Positions 1 through 5,214 of a DNA stretch of 9,890 nt are shown one piece after another; the stretch's first letter is position 1, and the number at the start of each line of letters is the position of its first letter. Position numbers and translations under genes: made by a program. The notes below the pieces were generated by a model. It saw nothing but the letters and a program-made list of their open reading frames with translations, ran no database searches and was not told where the DNA came from. Source of the DNA: JAZDIU01 sp043804635 (GTDB lineage: Bacteria > Chloroflexota > Dehalococcoidia > Dehalococcoidales > UBA2162); the NCBI GenBank assembly GCA_043804635.1, contig JAZDIU010000049.1:1-9890 (forward strand), in the 5' to 3' direction.

Positions 1-576
1 CTGGAGGCGGCGGGCAGAAGTCCGTCTTACACGAATACCCAGCCTTGGGAAGTGGCTGTGGTCAGCGGTAAGAAGAAAGACGAACTTAGCCGTATCCTTA
101 CCGAGCTTGCCGAATCGGGAGCAGCGACGAATCCGGATATACCTATGCCTAAAGTCTGGCCTCCCGAGCTTGAGAAACGCGGCCGGGAACACGGTGCTCG
201 GCGGTTCAAAGCGCTGGGCATAGAAAGGGAAAATGAACAGCAACGTAAAGAAATGCGTATGCTCAATTACAAATTCTACGGAGCACCTTCGGTCATTCTC
301 CTCTTTATGGATAGCTCATTAACTCCGTGGTCGATATTCGATGCCGGGCTCTTCGCTCAGACCCTTTGTCTGGCGGCCCATTCCTTCGGGCTGGGAACAT
401 GCCTTCAGGCGATGCTGGCGGTCTATCCGGATGCGGTGCGTCAGTTGCTGGGGCTTCCCAAGACAAAACGGCTGATGATAGGAATTTCTATTGGTTATCC
501 CGACCTCGATGCGAAGCTTAACTCCTACCAGAGCACCCGGATGGGTCTGGACGAGTTCGTGAAGCGGCTCGACTAG
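1..576 (+). CDS. Nitroreductase family FMN-dependent oxidoreductase (5' end cut off)
   Basis: The reading frame is open from base 1 to the TAG at 574-576, giving 191 visible residues. The N-terminus lies outside the window, so a GTG at 52 is not the true start. The first residues (AAGRSPSYTNTQPWE) match the FMN-binding segment of nitroreductases (R-x-P-S-x-x-N-x-Q-P-W). The C-terminal half has the usual helix AGLFAQTLCLAAHSFGLGTC and the GISIGYPD strand near the end. Family members are soluble homodimers that bind FMN and reduce nitroaromatics, quinones, flavins or related compounds with NAD(P)H; the natural substrate cannot be read from sequence. No hairpin terminator follows; a tRNA gene starts 43 bases downstream. 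The family call is secure, the substrate unknown. Confidence 0.9.
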   Translation: MEAAGRSPSYTNTQPWEVAVVSGKKKDELSRILTELAESGAATNPDIPMPKVWPPELEKRGREHGARRFKALGIERENEQQRKEMRMLNYKFYGAPSVILLFMDSSLTPWSIFDAGLFAQTLCLAAHSFGLGTCLQAMLAVYPDAVRQLLGLPKTKRLMIGISIGYPDLDAKLNSYQSTRMGLDEFVKRLD

Positions 577-599
577 TTTAATCCATTCCGTGCTCGTTA

Positions 600-608
600 T
601 GTTATAAT
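600..608 (+). promoter_or_regulatory. Extended -10 promoter of tRNA-Ala
   Basis: TG at 600-601, one base, then a perfect TATAAT at 603-608 form an extended -10 element. No good -35 box is found 16-18 bases upstream, which is common for extended -10 promoters. Initiation would fall near 615, a few bases before the mature tRNA 5' end at 619, so the precursor leader would be very short. Confidence 0.7.
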
Positions 609-618
609 TTATGAACAC

Positions 619-691
619 GGGGCCGTAGTTCACTTGGGAGAACGTTGCGTTCGCATCGCAAAGGTAGGGGGTTCGAATCCCCCCGGCTCCA
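619..691 (+). tRNA. tRNA-Ala, anticodon CGC
   Basis: The 73 bases fold into a full cloverleaf. The acceptor arm pairs 619-625 with 684-690, the D stem is GTTC/GAAC, the anticodon stem is TTGCG/CGCAA with loop TTCGCAT, and the T arm is GGGGG-TTCGAAT-CCCCC. The anticodon is CGC (652-654), reading GCG. The acceptor arm carries a G3-U70 wobble pair, the main identity signal for alanyl-tRNA synthetase, which independently confirms alanine. The discriminator is A at 691. The 3' CCA is not encoded, since the next bases are TAT, so it must be added by tRNA nucleotidyltransferase. The minus-strand operon ends head-on 10 bases downstream. Confidence 0.96.
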
Positions 692-701
692 TATTCAACT
701 T

Positions 702-839
702 TTATTTCTTGCGGCTTCGAACCACAGGATCTAAGAAGAACAGAAAAAATACGAAGAACACGTAATAAAGGGGTTCATCTAATATAAACCCTAAAATACC
801 CAATAGTCCTATAAATCCCCAAAACGAGTTCAATTTCAT
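702..839 (-). CDS. 45-residue hydrophobic peptide, last gene of the stress operon
   Basis: ATG is at 837-839 and TAA at 702-704. The product begins MKLNSFWGFIGLLGILGF, continues with an aromatic stretch around EPLYYVFFVFFLFF, and ends in the basic tail RSRKK. Its ATG lies four bases after the stop codon of the TspO-like gene (844-846) and there is no convincing separate Shine-Dalgarno, so translation is probably coupled to that gene. The pattern of a Gly/Phe/Leu-rich N-terminus, an acidic-Pro turn, a Phe-rich second half and a basic end resembles short membrane proteins of the DUF3796 kind; this is from memory and unverified. It would form one long or two short membrane helices with a positive C-terminus inside. 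Function is unknown. The ORF is short, but its position and membrane-like composition make chance unlikely. Confidence 0.7.
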   Translation of the reverse strand: MKLNSFWGFIGLLGILGFILDEPLYYVFFVFFLFFLDPVVRSRKK

Positions 840-843
840 TATT

Positions 844-1656
844 TTAAACCGCTGAATGGTTATGAAGTTTGTATACTCTACGCTTAGCTATCTGAATTAT
901 TATACCGAGAGTAATTATAACGAGACCAATAATCGTAAATATCACCACGCTTTGGTCAGGGAGTGAATTCATAGCGAGTCTCTTTATTAATATGCCGAGA
1001 AATGCCCAATCGACAACAAGAGCGTAGAATATGTCTTTACGTTGAAAAAGTATTGCCAAGGTAATTAGTAATCCTGCAATAATGACAGCCGCTGTCCAGA
1101 ATTGCTCTCCGAGTCCGAATCTATTCCAGTTAACGTCCACCAGCAAAGCGGTTGCATTGGCAATTGTGGCAATCGTAATCCACCCAAGGTATACACTAAA
1201 CGGAAGATGCACAAGATACTTTTCTTTTGCTCCCGAATCTGATTTACCTACCGACAAACGTAAATATATTGGTATGAGACAACCAAGCAGCACCAGCATC
1301 AGGACCATAGACACGGGGATAATTTCATAATGCCAGGCAAAAATCCAACCGATGTTAGCGATACAAGTAACAAAAAACCATACGCCCACCTTATCCAGGA
1401 AAGATTGTTCCGTCTCATTTTTCAAGGCGCTCACTACCGAGTACACGACAAAAATAGCAAGTAAGATATAGATTACTCCCCAAATAGAAAAGGTCAGAGC
1501 CGCCGGGACAAAAAGGTTTGGATACTGGTCGGACAATGAACCTGTTGTCCTGTTGTTAATAGGAAGAGCATTGGCTAGTCCATTAATGACAACTGTACCA
1601 AGGAAACCAACTACGTTTAGAACTGCAAGGGCTAACCATATCCTTTTCCTGTCCAT
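844..1656 (-). CDS. TspO/MBR-like (tryptophan-rich sensory protein family) membrane protein
   Basis: The product is 270 residues with about eight hydrophobic segments, longer than classical TspO (about 160 residues, five helices). TspO-like signatures appear in order: FVPAALTFSIWGVIYILL (49-66), NIGWIFAWHY (101-110) and LPFSVYLGWITIATIANAT (151-169), the last matching the P-Y-L-x-W-x-x-x-A-x-x-x-N pattern of TspO. There are nine tryptophans. TspO proteins bind porphyrins and related ligands and are linked to redox and stress responses; whether this larger version binds tetrapyrroles is inference. The start at 1654-1656 is chosen because GAAGGAG sits just before it; an in-frame ATG 11 codons upstream (1687-1689) has no such site. 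The gene lies 41 bases after sod and is followed at once by a 45-residue peptide gene, so all are probably one transcript. Confidence 0.82.
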   Translation of the reverse strand: MDRKRIWLALAVLNVVGFLGTVVINGLANALPINNRTTGSLSDQYPNLFVPAALTFSIWGVIYILLAIFVVYSVVSALKNETEQSFLDKVGVWFFVTCIANIGWIFAWHYEIIPVSMVLMLVLLGCLIPIYLRLSVGKSDSGAKEKYLVHLPFSVYLGWITIATIANATALLVDVNWNRFGLGEQFWTAAVIIAGLLITLAILFQRKDIFYALVVDWAFLGILIKRLAMNSLPDQSVVIFTIIGLVIITLGIIIQIAKRRVYKLHNHSAV

Positions 1657-1697
1657 ATTATCTCCTTCTGTATCTATTGCAGGAAGCAATTTAATCT

Positions 1698-2273
1698 CTA
1701 AAAATTCTGGCTAACGAAATCCCAATTGACCAACTTCCAGAAGGATTCCACATACTTTGCTCGTGCGTTCCTGTAGTCTATATAATATGCATGTTCCCAG
1801 ACATCACAGGTAAGCAGTGGCTTCTTGTTGTCTTTTAACGGATTGCCCGCATTGCTCACCGGTACTATTTCTAGAGTACCGTCCGAATTCTTAACCAGCC
1901 ACGCCCACCCGGAGCCAAACAACGTCACGGCAGCATTGGTGAACTTCTCTTTGAACTGAGTAAACGAACCGAAGTTCTTGGATATAGAACTAGCTAACAT
2001 ACCAGAAGGTTCACCACCACCTTTTGGCGATAGGCAATTCCAGTAGAAAGTATGGTTCCATACCTGAGCGGCGTTATTGAAGATTCCGCCGGACGCCTTT
2101 TTAACAATCTCTCCCAGCGACATCTTCTCGAATTCCGTGCCGGGTATCAGTTTATTGAGGTTATCAACGTAAGTCTTATGGTGTTTTCCATAATGGTATT
2201 CTAGTGTTTCAGCCGATATATTAGGGGCTAATGCTTCCTTGCTGTATGGGAGTTCTGGTAATTTGTGGTCCAT
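1698..2273 (-). CDS. sodB: Superoxide dismutase, iron type (Fe/Mn family)
   Basis: At 191 residues this is full length for an Fe-SOD. It catalyses dismutation of superoxide to oxygen and hydrogen peroxide in the cytoplasm. All four metal ligands are present: H27 (EYHYGKHH), H74 (AAQVWNHTFYW), D157 and H161 (CDVWEHAYYIDYRN). Q70 in the AAQVWNH segment and FGSGWAWL (119-126) point to iron rather than manganese. No signal peptide is seen. The start is supported by AAAGGAGG just upstream. It lies 42 bases after rubrerythrin on the same strand. The pairing makes sense, since the peroxide formed by SOD is the substrate of rubrerythrin. The metal assignment is inferred from sequence; cambialistic use is possible. 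Confidence 0.95.
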   Translation of the reverse strand: MDHKLPELPYSKEALAPNISAETLEYHYGKHHKTYVDNLNKLIPGTEFEKMSLGEIVKKASGGIFNNAAQVWNHTFYWNCLSPKGGGEPSGMLASSISKNFGSFTQFKEKFTNAAVTLFGSGWAWLVKNSDGTLEIVPVSNAGNPLKDNKKPLLTCDVWEHAYYIDYRNARAKYVESFWKLVNWDFVSQNF

Positions 2274-2315
2274 TTGTTTCCTCCTTTCTACTTAATCCTT
2301 ATCGTTATATGTAAA

Positions 2316-2819
2316 TTATTCGATAAGTTTGAACATCTTTTTGGGCATGCCACAAACGGGACATCTTTCCGGTGCTTCTCCTTCGACTGTGTTTCCGCAA
2401 TACTGGCAAACGTAGAAAGGCTTAAGCTCTGAAGCCTCTCTCTTTTCGAGTTTTCCAAGAGCATCGCGGTATAAAGTGTGGTGTATTTTCTCAACCTTAT
2501 TTGCCAGGTCGAATCTGTCAGCAGCTTTCTGTTCACCCGCGGCATTCGCTTGTTTAATGAACTCGGGATACATTTCCATAAATTCATGGTTCTCACCATT
2601 GATAGCAACCTGCAGATTTTCTTTTGTAGATTTTATACCCTGCAACACTTTGAGGTGGTTTCGAGCATGGACAGTTTCAGCATCAGCGGCTGCTCGAAAT
2701 AAGCGCGCAACCCGTTTGTAACCCTCTTGCTCAGCTTTATCAGCGAAAAAGAGGTACTTCCGATTCGCTTGCGACTCTCCAGCGAATGCCGATTCTAGAT
2801 TTTCCTTTGTATTACTCAA
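2316..2819 (-). CDS. rbr: Rubrerythrin (NADH peroxidase-type diiron protein)
   Basis: The 167 residues have the classical two-domain order. An N-terminal ferritin-like four-helix domain (about 1-130) carries the diiron ligands E15, E48, H51, E76, E79, E110 and H113. A C-terminal rubredoxin domain has two CxxC pairs, C138/C141 (VCQYCG) and C153/C156 (CPVCG). Rubrerythrins reduce hydrogen peroxide to water in the cytoplasm of anaerobes, with electrons passing through the rubredoxin iron. The start is TTG (2817-2819), fixed by AGGAGGTG a few bases upstream and by alignment of the N-terminus with the family; no ATG fits. It is the first gene of the minus-strand stress operon, with a promoter at 2852-2880. 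All ligands are intact, so it should be active. Confidence 0.96.
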   Translation of the reverse strand: MSNTKENLESAFAGESQANRKYLFFADKAEQEGYKRVARLFRAAADAETVHARNHLKVLQGIKSTKENLQVAINGENHEFMEMYPEFIKQANAAGEQKAADRFDLANKVEKIHHTLYRDALGKLEKREASELKPFYVCQYCGNTVEGEAPERCPVCGMPKKMFKLIE

Positions 2820-2851
2820 TGTCCACCTCCTGATTGACTTATTCAGCCATT

Positions 2852-2880
2852 ATCATATGACAAATCTAGTAGCTTCACAA
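2852..2880 (-). promoter_or_regulatory. Promoter of the rubrerythrin-SOD-TspO-like operon
   Basis: Read on the minus strand, TTGTGA (2875-2880, 4 of 6 to consensus) and TATGAT (2852-2857, 5 of 6) are separated by exactly 17 bases. Initiation near 2845 would leave a short leader before the TTG start at 2819. No PerR-type box (TTATAAT-N-ATTATAA) is seen. Confidence 0.6.
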
Positions 2881-3130
2881 CTTACATTCAATGTTTATCG
2901 GAATTAAAAAAGTATTCCGTTGGACTCATTGAAGCTCGGAATAGAAATCAGAACTAATCTATCAAACTGAAACTTACTTCGAAGTCTTTGGTGGTTCTAC
3001 CTATTGATACCCCAGCTCCACAGGTCCCGAATAGAGATTTCAAGCAATTACTAGTTCTATAAAGAAAATGGGATATTTTGAATATGCAGATGCTTTCAAA
3101 TTTCCTTTCTTAACTCTGTGTTGTCACCCC
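2881..3130. other. AT-rich divergent intergenic stretch without a recognised gene
   Basis: Between the two divergent promoters I find no reading frame with a ribosome binding site, no RNA gene and no known element. The stretch includes a small palindrome ACATT-C-AATGT at 2884-2894 and an inverted repeat CGGAAT-N9-ATTCCG at 2899-2919, with a third CGGAAT at 2937-2942. These lie just upstream of the rubrerythrin operon -35 box and may be regulator sites. The remainder (about 2943-3120) shows nothing I can assign. Confidence 0.4.
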
Positions 3131-3135
3131 TTGAG

Positions 3136-3165
3136 TTGCGAATGGTTCTAAGTATGCGCTATTAT
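3136..3165 (+). promoter_or_regulatory. Promoter of groESL (sigma-70 type)
   Basis: TTGCGA (3136-3141, 4 of 6) and TATTAT (3160-3165, 5 of 6) are separated by 18 bases. The predicted start of transcription is about 3172, the first base of the CIRCE-like operator, so a bound repressor would block initiation directly. Confidence 0.6.
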
Positions 3166-3171
3166 TAAGTT

Positions 3172-3198
3172 TTAGCAGTCTCAGGGCGGGACTGCTAA
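3172..3198 (+). promoter_or_regulatory. CIRCE-type operator (HrcA binding site), variant arms
   Basis: TTAGCAGTC, nine bases, then GACTGCTAA form a perfect 9-9-9 inverted repeat. The pairing extends two more T/A pairs on each side (3170-3200). The classical CIRCE is TTAGCACTC-N9-GAGTGCTAA; here the seventh base of the left arm is G instead of C, and the matching base of the right arm is changed too, so symmetry is kept. Spacing, orientation, position over the start point and the groESL gene downstream all match CIRCE, the operator of the heat-shock repressor HrcA. In the RNA it would also form a 5' hairpin ahead of the groES ribosome binding site. Confidence 0.85.
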
Positions 3199-3223
3199 AA
3201 AATTAAAGGGAGGAGGTTTTAGA

Positions 3224-3520
3224 ATGGCAGTTAAGCTACAGCCTTTAGCTGACCGATTGGTTGTTAAACCTATCGAAAGAGAAGAGGTACTCAAAAGCGG
3301 AATTGTGTTACCTGATACGGCTAAAGAGAAACCGCAAGAAGGGGAAGTGTTAGCTGTAGGTCCCGGGCGGTTATCCGAAGATGGAAAACGGATAGCGATG
3401 GACATTAAGGTTGGCGACATCGTGCTTTACGCAAAGTACGGCGGAACCGAAATTAAGATCGATGGCGAAGAAATGATGATTCTCCGCGAGAGCGATGTTC
3501 TAGCCAAGAAGACTAAATAA
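3224..3520 (+). CDS. groES: Co-chaperonin GroES (Hsp10)
   Basis: The 98 residues match the usual GroES length. The protein forms the seven-membered lid that closes the GroEL folding chamber in the cytoplasm. The opening KLQPLADRLVVKP is typical. The mobile loop (about 18-36, EREEVLKSGIVLPDTAKEK) contains the hydrophobic I27-V28-L29 tripeptide that contacts GroEL. The C-terminal half has the usual VGDIVLYAKYGGTEIKIDGEE segment. The ATG follows a very strong GGGAGGAGG site eight bases upstream. It is the first gene of the bicistronic groESL operon, 18 bases before groEL, under the CIRCE-like operator. Nothing looks damaged. Confidence 0.98.
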   Translation: MAVKLQPLADRLVVKPIEREEVLKSGIVLPDTAKEKPQEGEVLAVGPGRLSEDGKRIAMDIKVGDIVLYAKYGGTEIKIDGEEMMILRESDVLAKKTK

Positions 3521-3538
3521 TAAGAGGAGGGGAGAAAA

Positions 3539-5158
3539 ATGGCTAAGCAGATTATATTTGGTGAAGAAGTTAGACACGCCCTGAAAAAGGGTATAGATGT
3601 TCTGGCTGATTCGGTTAAAGTAACTCTAGGACCTAGAGGACACGCAGTTGCACTCGACAAAAAATGGGGAGCGCCTTCGGTAATCGATGATGGCGTTACC
3701 ATTGCCAAGGATATAGAGCTTCCCGACCCGTTTGAAAATATGGGTGCCCAGTTGGTTAAGGAAGCCGCCTCGAAGACCAACGACCAGTGCGGCGATGGTA
3801 CCACCACCTCGACCATTCTGGCTCACGCGATTATTTCCGGCGGTTTTAAGAATATAGCCGCTGGTGCCGAGTCGATGGCTCTAAAGAGAGGCATCGAGAA
3901 AGCAACTAAGGCTATCGTCGACGAATTGAAGAAGATGTCGACCGAAGTAAAGGGCAAAGAGCAGGTCGCCCAGGTAGGCACTATAACTGCCAAAGATACC
4001 GAAATCGGTAACCTACTGGCTGAGGTTATGGAGAAGGTCGGCAAGGATGGTGTCATCACGGTCGAAGAATCCAAGGGGATAAAGTATGAAACTGAGTTCG
4101 TAGAAGGAATGCAGTTCGACCGCGGTTACGTCAGTGCCTATTTCGTCACGAATGCGGAAAAGATGGAAGCCGTCCTGGAAGACCCCTATATCCTGATTAC
4201 CGATAAGAAAATATCGGCTGTTGCCGATTTACTGCCGGCTCTTGAGAAAATATTGCAGGTTTCGAAGAACTTGCTTATCATCGCCGAGGATGTCGATGGT
4301 GAAGCTCTGGCGACCTTGGTCGTCAACAAGCTGAGAGGCACGATCAACGTAGTTGCTGTGAAAGCCCCCGGCTTTGGCGACAGGCGCAAGGCAATGCTGG
4401 AAGACATTGGTATTCTTACCGGCGGCAAGGTAATTTCCGAAGAAATCGGCCGCAAACTAGACTCGGTTACTGTTGATGATTTGGGCAAGGCTCGCCGGGT
4501 AACCGTGGACAAGGATAATTCCACCATCGTCGAAGGTAAAGGCGATGATGCTACGATTCAGGCGAGAATCAAGCAGATTAGAGCCCAAATCGAAGAGACT
4601 ACCTCCGATTTCGACCGTGAGAAACTTCAGGAAAGACTGGCTAAGCTGGCCGGCGGCGTCGCCGTGGTTAAAGTCGGTGCCGCTACTGAAGTCGAGCTTA
4701 AAGAAAGAAAGCACCGCGTTGAGGATGCGTTATCAGCCGTTAGAGCTGCCGTCGAAGAGGGTATTCTTCCCGGTGGCGGCGTGGCTTTGCTCAATGCCGT
4801 CAAGACTTTGAGCAAACTTGATGCCAGTGGTGATGAAGCTACCGGCGTCGATGTCGTCCGCAAGGCGGTCGAGGAACCGATTCGCTGGATTGCCCAGAAT
4901 GCCGGCAAAGACGGAGCCGTGATTATAGATGCCGTCAAGAAGGCAAAGGTCGGATTTGGCTACGATGCCGAGAACGATGAGTTCGGCGATATGGTAAAGA
5001 AAGGCATTATCGACCCGACTAAGGTCGTCAGGTCGGCTTTACAAAATGCCGCCAGTATCGCCAGTATGGTGCTCATTACCGAATCGCTCGTTGCCGATAT
5101 TCCGGAGAAGGAAAAAGCTCCGCCTATGCCGCCCGGCGGTGGTATGGGAGAGTATTAA
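3539..5158 (+). CDS. groEL: Chaperonin GroEL (Hsp60)
   Basis: At 539 residues this is full length. GroEL forms a double seven-membered ring that folds proteins with ATP and GroES. Equatorial ATP-site motifs are present: VTLGPRGHAVALDKKWGAPS (28-47), D51 in DDGVTIA and the GDGTTT loop (85-90, D86). D396 in HRVEDALSAVRAAVEEG corresponds to the catalytic aspartate D398 of E. coli, followed by the conserved PGGGVALLNA. The apical domain lies between, with AVKAPGFGDRRKAML (273-287) as its landmark. C84 precedes the GDGTTT loop, where Ala is common. The tail ends PPMPPGGGMGEY, with one GGGM unit rather than the long GGM repeat of many bacteria. A GAGGAGGGG site precedes the ATG. Confidence 0.98.
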   Translation: MAKQIIFGEEVRHALKKGIDVLADSVKVTLGPRGHAVALDKKWGAPSVIDDGVTIAKDIELPDPFENMGAQLVKEAASKTNDQCGDGTTTSTILAHAIISGGFKNIAAGAESMALKRGIEKATKAIVDELKKMSTEVKGKEQVAQVGTITAKDTEIGNLLAEVMEKVGKDGVITVEESKGIKYETEFVEGMQFDRGYVSAYFVTNAEKMEAVLEDPYILITDKKISAVADLLPALEKILQVSKNLLIIAEDVDGEALATLVVNKLRGTINVVAVKAPGFGDRRKAMLEDIGILTGGKVISEEIGRKLDSVTVDDLGKARRVTVDKDNSTIVEGKGDDATIQARIKQIRAQIEETTSDFDREKLQERLAKLAGGVAVVKVGAATEVELKERKHRVEDALSAVRAAVEEGILPGGGVALLNAVKTLSKLDASGDEATGVDVVRKAVEEPIRWIAQNAGKDGAVIIDAVKKAKVGFGYDAENDEFGDMVKKGIIDPTKVVRSALQNAASIASMVLITESLVADIPEKEKAPPMPPGGGMGEY

Positions 5159-5175
5159 ACATACCCTGATTCAGG

Positions 5176-5214
5176 AAAAGACCGTCCTTCACGAGTGAAG
5201 GACGGTCTTTTTTA
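5176..5214 (+). terminator. Factor-independent terminator of groESL
   Basis: AAAAGACCGTCCTTCAC (5176-5192) pairs perfectly with GTGAAGGACGGTCTTTT (5195-5211), nominally 17 pairs with a tiny loop (realistically CGAG). A run of six T (5208-5213) follows. The A-tract on the left makes it potentially bidirectional; on the minus strand it would also end the M16 peptidase transcript, whose stop codon (5212-5214) touches the hairpin. Confidence 0.93.

Noticed and set aside
52..576. GTG at 52 as the start of the nitroreductase gene
   Set aside because: The same frame is open to base 1 and the residues before 52 (AAGRSPSYTNTQPWE) are the conserved FMN-binding segment, so the gene starts outside the window.
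1687..1689. Upstream ATG of the TspO-like gene
   Set aside because: It lacks a ribosome binding site, whereas GAAGGAG precedes the ATG at 1654-1656; the extra 11 residues (MLPAIDTEGDN) lie on that site and do not look like the N-terminus of a membrane protein.
2288..2608. 106-residue minus-strand frame overlapping rubrerythrin
   Set aside because: It lies in another frame inside the rubrerythrin gene, whose seven diiron ligands and four rubredoxin cysteines are all intact.
2820..3223. Second copy of the tRNA-Ala 3' end as an attachment site bounding an island
   Set aside because: I searched by eye for GGTTCGAATCC and CGGCTCCA and found no match; TTCGAAG at about 2989 is too short to count.
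3427..4938. Several minus-strand frames opposite groES and groEL
   Set aside because: They are antisense shadows of well-conserved genes, lack ribosome binding sites and give Ser/Pro-rich compositions typical of reverse translation.
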